A stretch of DNA of 64,000 nucleotides from Clusia tigrina (GCA_920105625.2 OV050030.1:97853152-97917151); one strand, 5' to 3'. Positions 11,291 through 21,034 are shown, numbered from the stretch's first letter. The notes: a model not told the origin generated them from the sequence alone. Numbers and translations: made by a program.

Positions 11291-12589
11291 TAAAAGTAAT
11301 TGCATCAACTCATTTTGCGATTTTACAAATTCTTGAAATATATTTTGCATGGTTTTCATGAATTGAGTCATGCTGCACGTTAAGTTGGTAATAAGTGCTA
11401 CTAACGACGGAGAGAAAGATGTCTCTTTTGATAGTTCGATTGGCATACCTCTACCAATTTCGGAAAATGATGGCTTTCCAGTCAACGATATTAGTTCGAG
11501 CGCGTTGAAGGGGTTTTCTTCTACACGAAGTTCTGGTCTTTGCATTTGAGATGATTTAGTCCTCATTCTTTAAAGACGGGGCACCCCCGATAGTTGGCCG
11601 TGTGATTACCAGAGCAATTACTACACTTTTTTGCTGCAGTGTCACTTTTCTCAGGAGAGCATTGAGATGTTGGGTGTAGATCCCCACAAACTACACAAAC
11701 TTAAAGTGCAATACAACTTGGTGTGATCCTATTCCTGACAATTGAGGCACTGCACTGGACCTTGCCTCTTACGGGGTTCCCCAACTACAATTCTTCGGTG
11801 TAGAAGATACCTAAGATTCTATATTGTATGCACATCATTTTTGGTAGCTTTTTCGTTTCTGGCTCAAGTGTAATTGTGAACAGGGGTTGGGGATATTGCT
11901 TCTGTTTTTTATATTGAAAACAGATTTGGTGGGAAACCCTGAACTTTTCAATGCTTTTTTTACTTCGTTTCAGTCAACATTGCTGTCTATACCGTTGATT
12001 ACCACGCATTAGCCTCTACTTCTTTTCAGTTGGTAAGTATATAATTTTTTATTGCTACCTTCAAAATCAGCAATTAGTTTGCGGAAGCTGTTTTCAGGGG
12101 GGCTTGGATTTTCGTCTCTTTTATGACACCCTTAAGTATTGAGTCGATGTAGAAACCGCTACCTACTAGGAGCGCTAATCCAGCAACTATCTTGTTTGTG
12201 CATTGTTCTCGCAAATATATGATGGCTTGGCTGTGGTAGTGTCAGAACCGCTATTTGTCGCAAAAATAGCAAATCTATTTCCATCCAGAGGCTTTTCTTG
12301 TTCTGTTTTTACAATTTTTGCGGATTAGCTATTACTTTTATTTTGGGGGCTAAGTTTTATCTGTTATTGCACGACAATGTAGCTATCCTGTCTGTGTTGT
12401 CGTCGATAATGTTTTCACTGTAGCTTCAACAGTGTGTGCTAAGTTTCGAGTTATGCGTTTTTTGCTGGGACTTACTCTGGGAGGAAGATCTTCCATAACA
12501 TTTTGAGAGAGATTATTGTTTTTTGTGCTAGTGTTTAAGATGGCTGTTTGTGAGTTTATGTAGGTTATTTTGGTTGGGGAGTACGGCAT
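11291..12589 (-). pseudogene. LINE ORF1 (gag-like, zinc knuckles), degenerate
   Basis: Pieces of a nucleic-acid-binding ORF1: an N-terminal frame at 12383-12589, cysteine/histidine clusters near 11578-11700 (CVVCGDLHPTSQC and CSNCSGNHTANYRGC), and a C-terminal helix before the endonuclease (MKTMQNIFQEFVKSQNEL). The centre is unreadable. The same C-terminal helix is present in LINE D (MQNMLQDLIKAQN), which places them in one clade. Confidence 0.7.
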
Positions 12590-12600
12590 TGTGCACTACA

Positions 12601-12930
12601 AGATGAGTTTAGTTGCATATGTGTCTGGATAGAAGGGAGCGACTCAGCTCAGTCGCCCATGTCACGGGGCCCAGATGTAGGACCTTCGGAACACCGTGTA
12701 GATCTAGGCTGTTCAAACGTTTGGTGACGCTGCACGACTTCATTTCAGATAGCGAATGCAGCAAGCTTGAAGCACTCGCGTGTATGTTTTCAGAGCACTG
12801 CTCTAGCGCTTCGGGCAGAGGTAGCGAAAAGTCAGGCTGAGACGGCACTTCAGACACACTTTGAGAACGCATGCGCTGGGAGAGAGCGCTCGTGGGATGA
12901 GGAGGAGAGCGCAGCACGCCCATCCGTTAA
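12601..12930 (-). other. GC-rich stretch upstream of LINE B ORF1 (possible 5' UTR)
   Basis: About 330 bases, clearly more GC-rich than the surroundings, lying directly upstream of the LINE B ORF1 start. Overlapping frames exist on both strands (for example 12609-12923, minus), but none resembles a known protein. Position and composition fit an internal LINE promoter/5' UTR; this is inference. Confidence 0.4.
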
Positions 12931-13279
12931 CCGTTACAAACCATTTGTTAATATCACTTTTAATTCGTTTGAATTTATAATGTATGTTGATATCTTTTTA
13001 ATTTTAATTTAATTTAATTCGAGTCTTTCGATATTTAACACGCAATTAACACTCAAATAATAAAATAATAATAATAATAATAATAATTAAACTTATCATT
13101 TATTTGCACAAATACACCATTTAAATTAATTGACAGAGCACGCAAATTAAATGAAATCGAGATATTGTAACTTAATAACTTAATAAAAACGTAATTGCTG
13201 AATTGCGCAATACAATTGAACCTTCTTAATTATTAAGCGTAACAATAAGTACATCAAATCTTAAAATTAGTAACTAAAA
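12931..13279. other. AT-rich spacer with TAA microsatellite
   Basis: No coding signal. A run of AATAAT triplets lies at about 13063-13087. The rest is low-complexity A/T. Confidence 0.6.
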
Positions 13280-13593
13280 CAACAAATTGAATTTGGCCAT
13301 CAAAATTTTGGCTCTGCTTCGCTCTTGAAAAGGCGGGATCGGTTTTGCGAGGGATTTATGTAGTGGATTTGTTTGATTTTCCAGTGTTGCTATATGTTTC
13401 TGGTTTCTTGTCTTTATTTTTGTGATAATTGTATGGTCCTTGTGAATATTATCGTTACTGAAGTACCATGGATCACCTGTTATTAACCTAAGCAGCTTTG
13501 ACTGAAACCTTTGAATGATGGTAATGTTAGAAGCGGAAGCATTACCCTACAGTTGAATGCCGCACAACCAAATCGACTTAACAACTGCATTTT
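13280..13593 (-). mobile_element. Jockey-clade LINE fragment C (RT C-terminus)
   Basis: Minus-strand translation reads VVKSIWL, IQLWGCASASNI and IIQRFQSKLL followed by a DPWYFSN-like block. This is the C-terminal tail typical of jockey ORF2. It stops abruptly at 13593/13594, where a BEL/Pao LTR starts with TGTTGC. LINE D on the far side of that BEL element (from 17767) ends in the RT region that would lie a little upstream in the same protein. C and D are therefore probably one LINE split by the BEL insertion, with some sequence lost. Confidence 0.7.
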
Positions 13594-13767
13594 TGTTGCT
13601 GCAACACTGTGCAGCGATCAGCTGCGCTATTATTAGATTTTTTTGAAGTGGTTTTTACCCTGTCCACTAATAAAGTGAATCAAGAAAAACGTGTGAATTC
13701 TAACCTTGCTGTGTAACCAAATAAATTAAGATTATTTGATGCGTGGAAAGCCTGTATCTACACAACA
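13594..13767 (+). repeat. BEL/Pao 5' LTR
   Basis: Begins TGTTGC directly at the break in LINE C and ends ACAACA at 13767, next to the primer-binding site. AATAAA-type signals lie near 13663 and 13721. At 174 bp it is short for a BEL LTR and may have lost part of U3; there is no second LTR for comparison. Confidence 0.6.
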
Positions 13768-13787
13768 TTTGGTGCCTCTTGTGAGGA
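13768..13787 (+). other. BEL/Pao primer-binding site
   Basis: TTTGGTGCCTCTTGTGAGGA follows the LTR end. The TGG start, a few bases from the LTR, is the standard position of a tRNA-complementary primer site. I cannot name the tRNA with certainty. Confidence 0.6.
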
Positions 13788-13954
13788 TTTGCAGTTAAAG
13801 CTATTTGCGGACGCTTGGAACAACGCCGATTATTAAAGTGCAAGACGATTCGATAATAGTTGGATAGTTTGAAGGGCAAGGAGTAAAGGTAAGAGCAGTA
13901 TAAGTTTGTTGTTCTTATTTGCTATTGGTAAAATTGTTTTGCTAATCTGGGTGA

Positions 13955-14740
13955 ATGGCTACGAATACTGTATCGAAAGGCGCTGCAGCGGCAGAACCAA
14001 AACCATCAGAAGCAACACATGGTTACAAAGCAGAGCAAATTTCGATCCCAACCGCACTTAGAAGAATTGTACCAAATTTCAAGAAAGACTTAGTGGATCG
14101 CTATAGTGAAATATATATTGATATACGAATTGAATCTATATGCCTTTTGTAGCAAGAATTTTGTGCAAATCATCGACAGCTCATACGTTTGGTGAATGAG
14201 CCAGCGCTGCAAAAGGATTAAGTTAACTACAAGTATGAGGAATTTTTTGAGGAAGAGTATTTGCAACCAATGTGCCTTCTTCGCGAAATCGCATCTTTGG
14301 GATTTCCTTTAAATGCGTCTTATCGACCTCCAACGATTTTACTATTTAAAGGGTACATTGGTGGGAGAGGCCGAGCAGAACATTCAACATCTCAGATAAG
14401 TCGCGGAAAATTTCACCATTTTATGGAATATGTTAGTCGACATTTATTAGAATAAACTCTTTAACTACTATATGGGGTTACTAGACCAGCGGGAGTATTC
14501 ATCGCACGATGACGCAACTTCGCAGAAACACTTTGTGCAGACATGTCGGTCATGTGTAAATACCACTGAAAACTTGGATGTTCAACTCGATGAACACAAG
14601 GAAACTCTGGAATACTTTTTACCCCGAAAGTTAACCAATTCTATGCGGGTGGTTTGGAATTCTGAATTTCAGAAGCAAAAACATATTCCTGCTTTTACGG
14701 AATTTTGTATTTTCTTCGAAGAACAATATCAAAAACGATG
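13955..14740 (+). pseudogene. gag: BEL/Pao gag, broken
   Basis: The first frame (13955-14152) starts with an alanine-rich segment and a helical region. After a stop and a shift, other frames continue (14261-14455, 14472-14741). The last carries MGLLDQREYSS and WNSEFQKQKHIPAFTEFCIFFEEQY, resembling the conserved gag region before the zinc knuckles of Pao elements. At least two frameshifts and several stops. The knuckles and everything to integrase are deleted. Confidence 0.65.
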
Positions 14741-14744
14741 AACG

Positions 14745-15478
14745 AATTTATGGAACTTTGACGGCGGAGGTGAGACATAAAGCTCTCTTCGGAGTGATTC
14801 GATGTATTCAAACAAAGATCTTCGTAGATGAATGGAAGCAGATTTCTTCTCACCAACCTCTGTCAGAAAAGAGTTCCATACGATTCTTTGATGAATCAGA
14901 ACGAGTGATTCGTATAGGAGGTCGTCTTCGCGACTCGTTGTTACCATATAATGAAAAACATCCATATATATTACTGGCTAAGCATCATTTCACTACCTTA
15001 GTTATATCCAACAGTCACGCTTTCACGTTACACGGTGGATCTTCACTAACTTTAAATAATATACGGAAACGATTTTGGATAATTGATGGACGTAATCAAG
15101 TCAGATACTTCCTTCATCGTTGTGTACCCTGGTTCAAATATCGACCAAAAATACAACAGAAGTCCTGCTCGCACCTTTTCCAAGGTAGTGGTAGACTATA
15201 TTGGTCCAATAAGTATTACTCCTTCAAAGGGTCGAGGAGTTGCTTCGCAAAAAGGATATTTAGCGATTTTTGTATGTCTTGCCTCTAAAGCTGTGCACAT
15301 CGAAGCAGTTGGAGACCTTTCTTCTGAAGCCTTTCTCGGAGCATTGCAAAGCTTTATTGGTCGCCGAGGTCTATGTCGAGACATATTCAGCGATGGTGGT
15401 ACCAAAGTCGTTTGGAGCTAATCGGAAGCTCCAAGAAGATAAAACAGCCTACAGACGATTTATCGAAGGTCATGTTGT
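14745..15478 (+). pseudogene. BEL/Pao integrase: zinc-binding domain and catalytic core, first part
   Basis: Reads as the linker and H2C2-type zinc domain (VIRIGGRLRDSLLPYNEKHPYI at about 14908-14973, LHGGSSLTLNNIRKRFWI). The core follows with the first catalytic Asp in VDYIGPI (near 15190) and KAVHIEAVGDLS (near 15290). The second lies in SDGGT, where the usual family form is SDNGT. Frames switch near 15130 and 15405. The reading continues (FGANRKLQEDK) until 15478, where the LINE insertion begins. Confidence 0.85.
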
Positions 15479-15489
15479 TACATTTGTGG
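15479..15489 (+). repeat. Target-site duplication, left copy (11 bp)
   Basis: TACATTTGTGG, repeated without mismatch at 17596-17606. It brackets the LOA-like LINE inserted in the BEL/Pao integrase. Confidence 0.92.
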
Positions 15490-15582
15490 AGCGGTTGGTT
15501 TCGAAGTCTTTTGTGCGTGGGGTCGTAGACTGTAAAGAAACCCCGTGGGGAGGGGGTGTTTTTTCTGGTCTGAAAATTGATG

Positions 15583-16353
15583 TCTGAAACAAACGAAGAA
15601 GAGTTTACGGAGCAGGGGGTCGGATCCACAGTATCGGCGGTAGGTGGTTGGCGAGGAGGCCACCTGGCGTCGATATCTAGCAACTCCTCAGGCATCGCCG
15701 TGGTACCCCAGGCCGCGGTGTCTGCTAGTGCTACTGGGAGGTTCTCCAAGAAAACTTTGGAGGTCAAGGGGCCTTTGAGGTGGAGGCTGAGGGGGATCGC
15801 ATAGGATCTCAGCTTCTGGGCTTTCGCATAGACCACGCAACCGATGACGACTCGTTGTCACAGGTCAGCAATGTCTACGACATTGGATGTTGAGATGCAA
15901 TTGCTCAGTCCTTCTCAGCCCTCCGCTCCACATGCTCCTGAGCCGGGGAAGGAGACAAGGAAGTTGGAAAGCCTCACAAAAGAGCAAAAGGCCAGAAGTG
16001 GCTATAAGCGTTCAGCTTACTATCTTCGTAAAATGAAGGCGAAAGATCCTTCTTCCTTTACAAAAAGGGAGAAGGATCTCATTAAAAAGCATGAAAAGGT
16101 CGTAGCAAGGTTTGAGAAAAATAACGCTGCAGCCAGTTCATGCAATAAAACGGAGCAGGGAATTGCTGGGGCAAAGTCTGATATTGACAACGCTTCGACC
16201 TCCACAAAAAATGGTAAGCCGGACAGGGGCACAGGTGACCGCGTAAAGGTGCCGCCAAAGCCAAAGCCGAGTTCTTCGAAGGAGCCACATGGCTTGGCAT
16301 CGGGCAAAACTCCAAAAAGAGTTCGGTCTGATGAGCAGGCTCAGAGGGCTTGA
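15583..16353 (+). pseudogene. LINE ORF1, N-terminal part
   Basis: Two frames. 15577-15804 is rich in G, V and S. 15844-16353 has a basic, lysine-rich middle (RSAYYLRKMKAKDPSSFTKR and following), a Ser/Lys/Pro-rich tail and many charged residues, as in nucleic-acid-binding ORF1 proteins. A stop (TGA at 16351) and a frame change separate it from the next frame, which continues the ORF1-type domain. Function is inferred from position only. Confidence 0.55.
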
Positions 16354-16389
16354 AAAAAGCCGAAGCCATCGGACACCTTCGAATCACCG

Positions 16390-17478
16390 ATGGAGCTACA
16401 GGTACCTATCATCGACAGAGTCGACCCTGATGGGAAGATAACGACGAAAAATTGGTTGCTAGTAGCGGCGCGCCTGATATCGGAGATGGTCGAGGCTGAT
16501 GGCGGGGAGCTGCAGTTTGACGGGGCCGGCTGGCAGAGGGGGGCTAAGGTAGTCGGTTGCATCAACAAGAAAACTCTGGACTTCTTAACGCGTGGAATTA
16601 GCGGCCTTGACCCTCCGTGGCGGGGCGCCCGGTTGGCTGTGGTGCCTCGTTCTCTGCTTCCGATCCGCCCGGCTGTTTCGGTGTGGATTCCACCTCCGGT
16701 TCCGGACCAGGAATCCATTCTCAAGCTGATCGGACGGCAGAACCAGTCTCTCAATACGGCAGAGTGGCGGGTGATCTCCGTGACCCCCTGCAAAAATGGA
16801 GTGGAAAGTGACGCGAAAGTGGCGCTTAAAGCAATAGAATCCAAGATAGTTAATTCGAAGCTGGTAATGAAATGTCGTACCTCACTACTGAACATTAGAC
16901 TCCACAAGGTCTCACTTTGCTGGGTTCCCGGACATTGCGATATAGAAGGGAATGAATTAGCGGACGAGATGGCCAGAAGGGGCTCTGAAATGGACATTCA
17001 CGAAGCAGATACCTCAATACAAATCCCGATATGCGAATTGTTTAGGAACGTAGAAGAATTCACTATTGCAGTGACAAATAACTTATGGACTAATCGTGAC
17101 GACTGTGAAGTTTCAAGGGCCTTATGGCCTAGGTTAGACATGGAGAGTACAAAGGTTCTCTTAGGGCTCAACAAACCTGCAGCAAGGGTGCTTACGGGGG
17201 TCTTTACGGGGCATTGTGCTATCGCACCAATGCTTCAACATTGGCGTATGCCGTCGAGCCGGCTATGTAGGAGTTGCCATGATGAAGAAGAGACAGAGTC
17301 GATTCATCACTTTTTATGTCAATGTCCGAGACTACAGTTGAAACGACTTCACTGTTTGGGGTCGCGCTTCTTCACAAGTTTGACAGAGATAACAAAGGTA
17401 GATTTATCGGATCTTCTCACTTTCATCTGGAAAACCGAATGGTTTAATAGGGATGGAACTTCCAATGTTCGAGGGTAA
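16390..17478 (+). CDS. Fusion frame: ORF1-type domain joined to LINE RNase H
   Basis: 362 codons without interruption. Residues 1-137 resemble a domain of unknown function common in insect retroelement ORF1 proteins (DUF4780 as I remember it), with QNQSLNTAEWRV near its end. Residues ~140-215 are the C-terminal half of an RNase H: DAKVALKAIESK, then SLCWVPGHCDIEGNELADE, holding the late catalytic His and Asp. Residues 290-330 form a zinc-type cluster, CRSCHDEEETESIHHFLCQC, which follows RNase H in this clade. The first RNase H catalytic residues are missing, so enzyme activity is unlikely. The in-frame join falls near 16801. Whether it is translated is unknown. Confidence 0.7.
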   Translation: MELQVPIIDRVDPDGKITTKNWLLVAARLISEMVEADGGELQFDGAGWQRGAKVVGCINKKTLDFLTRGISGLDPPWRGARLAVVPRSLLPIRPAVSVWIPPPVPDQESILKLIGRQNQSLNTAEWRVISVTPCKNGVESDAKVALKAIESKIVNSKLVMKCRTSLLNIRLHKVSLCWVPGHCDIEGNELADEMARRGSEMDIHEADTSIQIPICELFRNVEEFTIAVTNNLWTNRDDCEVSRALWPRLDMESTKVLLGLNKPAARVLTGVFTGHCAIAPMLQHWRMPSSRLCRSCHDEEETESIHHFLCQCPRLQLKRLHCLGSRFFTSLTEITKVDLSDLLTFIWKTEWFNRDGTSNVRG

Positions 17479-17595
17479 GGACGAGTATGCTTCCTCCTGG
17501 CATTTTTTTTCTTTGAAGGCAGTCACAATGTCTCTGAGTGGAAGTGCGGATACTTCCTATCCGCACACGCCTTCCCAACCTAACCTAACGTAACC

Positions 17596-17606
17596 TACAT
17601 TTGTGG
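17596..17606 (+). repeat. Target-site duplication, right copy (11 bp)
   Basis: Exact copy of 15479-15489, directly after the AACCTAACC-type tail of the inserted LINE. Confidence 0.92.
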
Positions 17607-17766
17607 TTTCACACCAGATACAGTGGCATTTTATACATCCTTCGGGGCCATAGTTCGGTGGGTTGTGGGAAGCTGGTGTGAAATTAATGAAATATCATCT
17701 CAAAAGGACAATGGGAGATCAAATCCTAACTGTTGAAGAATTTTCCACAGTTTTGGTGCAGATTGA
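17607..17766 (+). pseudogene. BEL/Pao integrase, second part
   Basis: Continues the protein broken at 15478: a WHFIHPSGP block, then FGGLWEAGVKLMKYHL, then LTVEEFSTVLVQIE. The Glu in this region matches the third acidic residue region of BEL integrases. One in-frame stop lies just before FGG. The reading ends at 17766, where the opposite-strand LINE D begins, so the element's 3' end is lost. Confidence 0.85.
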
Positions 17767-19410
17767 ATCAAACAAACGATCCAAATGACTTTCAATGTCT
17801 TTATCGAACATTTATTGCAACTAGGAATGGCGGTTGAAATAGGTGTGCGTTCACTTATAGGAATATCAGATGTAAGTACTACATAAAATGTAGGGCCTAG
17901 AATACTACCTTGGGGTACATCAGTTGAAATTGGAATATCTTCGGAAATAAATTCGTTTGCTTTTACACTAAAATGTAGCACTAAGAATTTTGTGATAGCG
18001 TTTTGGAAGAAACTTTTTGATTTTGAACATCAGTCCTTGATAACATACCTTAAAAAAAGCTTGAGTTACGTCATGAATATTGCAGAGCAAAACTCCCTAA
18101 GTTCAAATGCTTTCCTTATTTCATTTGTAATTCAATTTACTTGCTCAATAGTGCTGCGCTTTTGTCGAAAACCGAATTGATGTTGCGGTACTACGCTATG
18201 TTCAGGAAGAAAGCAGATAGTTTATATAGTAGTAATTCCTCAAACAATTTGGAAAGGCAAGGCAACAGGCTGATAGGTCTATATGATGACGGCAGCGTTG
18301 CGGCCTTTCCAGGTTTAGCTATCATACATACTCGTATCTGCGACTTATTTCATGGATTCAAATAGTAACCAATGTCCAAAATGGCGTTACAGAGAAATGC
18401 AGATGCAGAATTTAGTAACTGTTTTAGCTTTTTGGGGTATTATTATCGTATCCAGGTAATTTTTTTGGATAAAGTTGTTGGATATGTTTGGCTATTTCAT
18501 CAAGGGAAACTTTAATAGGCTGAGCAACGGCTGGAATACGTTCGTTTTCGGTCACGCGCCGGTCGGGTTTCTAAGTGGTTTTACACCTTCCACTGGAGGC
18601 TTAAAGTTTTTCGATGCCTTCTAAAAGGAATACCTTTCGGTAGAATTTGGGGTTACCTTATTCAGCACTCTTTTAGGTTTTTATCCTCCTTCTTTATAAG
18701 AGGATATTTAAAACCCCTTTAGGCTGCGTTAAGATTCTGGTTATAGATGAGTGAGCGATAGGTATGCCATTCTCGGCGCAACCGTCGTTTCTGTGCTACG
18801 AGTTTCTCAATTTGGCTATTTCTACAGGCTTACTTGGACAGTTTAGAAGTAGTTTGTGGTGGTTGCAGTCGTTAGCATGGAGCTTAACATATTAATATTA
18901 TTATCTATATCATCTGTATGTTTCATTTGAACTCTTTTAGAAATATGACTATTAATATACTTTTTGTATTTTGATTGGTCCCTAGGCGAAACATTGGACT
19001 TATATATTTTGGCTGTTCATAAATGTTGATTATTACAGGTGAGTGATCAAAGGACAGATCGACACAGATTTCTGCTGATACTAAAGACCTATATATATTT
19101 TTAGAAATAGCTAAATTAATAAGATCACTAATGTTCTTTGGGTCTGTTGGCCAATAAGTGGGCTCTCCTGGTATGACGAAATCGAATTAACTATGTATGT
19201 TAATTATTGTGTTATACAGTTGTCGGCCTTTTGGATTAATTAGGGATAGTCCCAGTATTTATGTTTCGAAATATAATCTGCGGCAACCAGAAATCTATCA
19301 AAAGGTTCTTTAAATTGAGTTTGTGTTACTGTAAAACGGTGTGGGCAGTATATAGCTGAAAGCGTCAGATATTTATCATGATTTTTAATAGATACTGATG
19401 TAGCTTTCAT

Positions 19411-19671
19411 CTATTGCATCAAATACGATTTCTTAAGATGATGCTTAAGCCGATATCTAATTAGTATAGCTGTACCGCTTAGTGCCTTATCATCAGGATA
19501 ATTTGTGCTATAAAATTTTAGGCCTGGGAAATGAAAATCGTATTTATTTGTGAGATGTGTTTCGGACAAAAGCATAACATAAATTTCGTGGTCATGCAGA
19601 AATTTGTTAAGGGCTAATTTAAGCTGGTTAACACCGTTTCCATTCCATAAGCATATTTTTAACAAACTCAT
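19411..19671 (-). pseudogene. LINE D endonuclease N-terminus
   Basis: 86-codon frame starting MSLLKICLWNGNGVNQ, followed by a helix, LLSETHLTN and GTAILIRYRLKHH. These are the first conserved blocks of jockey endonuclease, including the catalytic Asn and Glu positions. It is cut short by a stop. Confidence 0.8.
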
Positions 19672-19756
19672 CTTTTATTTACAATAGTTTGGATCATTTG
19701 ATTTTGAGCTTTAATCAAATCTTGTAGCATATTTTGCATTGTAGAGATGAATTGAG

Positions 19757-19841
19757 TCTAATAGTGGAGTAGAAGCCATGATTCTAAATCATTCTCAGTG
19801 TATGAATGATTTAGAATCATGGCTTCTACTCCACTATTAGA
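19757..19841. repeat. Perfect palindrome, 37-bp arms, 11-nt loop
   Basis: Arms 19757-19793 and 19805-19841 are exact reverse complements; the loop is 19794-19804. It lies exactly between the ORF1 end of LINE D and the A-rich tail of LINE E (A/T run at 19842-19848, minus strand). The arm sequence appears to be ORF1 sequence of LINE D, so one arm is an inverted copy of its neighbour. Confidence 0.93.
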
Positions 19842-19926
19842 TTTTTTTATTATTTTCATTGTAACTAGTTAACAATACATAAACTAACGAACAATTTGTT
19901 TTGGGTGTTGCTTAAAACAACTAAAT

Positions 19927-20514
19927 TCAATGATGCTCTGCAAAAAATTTGAAGAGAAGTTGGCTACTGTATAAGGTGGTGCGGCTTTTGCATTTCAAAC
20001 TTTTCTTCCATTCACTTCGGTCGGTGAGAGCTGAGGCTTCGCTAGTCACATGATGAGATAACCTCTCAGTGTGAGACAGGACATTTTTCCGAATAGTGGC
20101 GAAAACAGACTCGATACCAAGATCGCGCTCCAGATCGCTACGGCGTGCGTACCAAGGCACATTAGCGGCATATTTTAGTGCTTTGTTTTGGAGTCTTTCA
20201 ATTTGCAAAATGTTGCTGGAGCCTGAACAGCCACACAATTGAATACAATACGTCCATATTGGCTTGTAAATTAGTATTTTGTTGTATGTAGATAAAGCAG
20301 ATCGTTTACTTAAGAGCCAATGCATGTTTCGAAATTTTATTTCCAGTTCTTCTCTTTTTTTTGACGTGTGCGTTCCATCTGAGTTTGGTATCCAGGGTCA
20401 TACCCAAGTATTTGGCGGTATTGTGGTACGAGATTTCAACTCGGTTTATATACAGTGGAAGGTATCTAATTTTATTGTTGTTGTGAGTCAAACTCAAAAT
20501 GTCCGCTAATACCC
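19927..20514 (-). pseudogene. LINE E reverse transcriptase C-terminus
   Basis: Frame 20306-20497 has TAKYLGMTLDTKLRWNAHVKKK. Frame 19927-20325 has MHWLLSKRSALSTYNKILIYK, IWTYCIQLCGCSGSSNI and a terminal block with NVPWYARR. These are the classical jockey RT tail motifs. The protein ends naturally at 19927. One frameshift joins the two frames. Confidence 0.85.
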
Positions 20515-21034
20515 AAGTAGCTATTAGATTTTATTATTAATAAAATAATAAACGTGCATAGCCGTAAGGCGCACGCATAATTTAATAAAAATACAATTAA
20601 TTAAAAGTCGATTGCATGCGTTTAGGTGCGCGCATTTGATAATTGAACTGCAATGAACTTTCACTAATGATTGGTCAGCACTTTTTCAAAAGTGTGCCAC
20701 TCAATGATTGCATTGGTAACCAATTGCATAATGTGCAAATCAAGAGGGAAATTATAAATAACAATGGGCAATTAGAAAGAATAAAGTAGAACATTAAGAA
20801 ACAACAATAAGAACGTAAATAGTATATAAGCAGGTGTTTGAAAGATAGCTTTCTCGCAAATTATTTTGAGCGCGTTTCATCTCGCGCGGTTAGAACCAAA
20901 CTGGACTCAGGCTGCTGACAAGCGCCTAGTAAATGTCCCGCAGTGTGTAAAAACTAGGCAAGCACAGACGCATACCGCCCCACCAAAATGTAAGGATACA
21001 TGTGTAGATACGCCACAACACCCAACATTGTATG
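20515..21034 (+). repeat. Probable solo LTR inserted in LINE E
   Basis: It interrupts the RT frame of LINE E: the AATWRIKLNKAKS block lies before it and the KYLGMTLD block after it. The insert starts near TGTCCGC and ends near CCCAACA, so TG...CA ends are possible. It carries a TATATAAG box (20823-20830), an AATAAA near 20781 and no coding frame. I could not find a clean target-site duplication, so exact ends are uncertain. Orientation is from the TATA box and the AACA end. Confidence 0.5.

Larger units (their letters stand above)
9690..12600 (-). mobile_element. Jockey-clade LINE fragment B (ORF1 and ORF2, internally deleted)
   Basis: Minus strand, in the order ORF1 N-terminus (12383-12589), ORF1 zinc knuckles (11570-11800), ORF1 C-terminus, endonuclease (10330-11290) and RT C-terminus (9690-10215). 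The central RT is missing: near 10210 the reading passes from endonuclease-linker sequence straight to the DTAIL region that follows the catalytic site. It shares the ORF1-end/endonuclease-start organisation with fragments D and E. Many stops and shifts; not functional. Confidence 0.8.
15490..17595 (+). mobile_element. LOA-like LINE, internally deleted, with perfect TSD
   Basis: Bounded by an 11-bp perfect duplication. From 5' to 3' it holds a short 5' UTR, an ORF1 region (15583-16353) and a 362-codon frame (16390-17478) that joins an ORF1-type domain to a C-terminal RNase H. A 3' UTR follows, ending in tandem AACCTAACC units in place of poly-A. Endonuclease and RT are missing. Having both real ends plus a single internal junction suggests it was copied as a deleted element by machinery acting in trans, or lost its centre after insertion. 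Clade is inferred from the RNase H and the zinc motif behind it. Confidence 0.82.
13594..17766 (+). mobile_element. BEL/Pao LTR retrotransposon, internally deleted and interrupted
   Basis: Plus strand: 5' LTR (13594-13767), primer-binding site, gag (13955-14740) and integrase (14745-15478, continuing at 17607-17766). Protease, RT and RNase H are missing between about 14740 and 14745. The integrase is split by a LOA-like LINE with an 11-bp target duplication. The 3' end, including the 3' LTR, is absent: at 17766 the sequence passes into LINE D. The integrase landmarks (IGGRLRDS, VDYIGPI, KAVHIE, FGGLWEAGVK) are diagnostic of BEL/Pao. Confidence 0.88.
17767..19848 (-). mobile_element. Jockey-clade LINE fragment D
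   Basis: Minus strand: ORF1 C-terminal helix (19680-19757, MQNMLQDLIKAQN), endonuclease from 19671 (KICLWNGNGV, LLSETHLTNKYDFHFPG), and a degenerate endonuclease/RT middle (18400-19400). RT motif B follows (17850-17981, DVPQGSILGPTFYVVL), then the ADD-region remnant and a helix up to 17767. It breaks off where the BEL/Pao integrase begins. The 5' side is bounded by a 37-bp palindrome and the tail of LINE E. Probably the same original insertion as fragment C. Confidence 0.8.

Noticed and set aside
12609..12923. 104-codon frame as a host gene
   Set aside because: It overlaps frames on the other strand, has no similarity I know and sits where the LINE 5' UTR should be.
13063..13087. CRISPR-like or satellite repeat
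   Set aside because: It is a simple AAT microsatellite; no spaced repeats occur anywhere in the window.
16341..16997. 218-codon minus-strand frame
   Set aside because: Shadow of the ORF1/RNase H fusion frame on the plus strand.
20515..21034. Insert ends fixed by a target-site duplication
   Set aside because: Flanking bases do not give an exact duplication in any frame I tried, so ends are left approximate.
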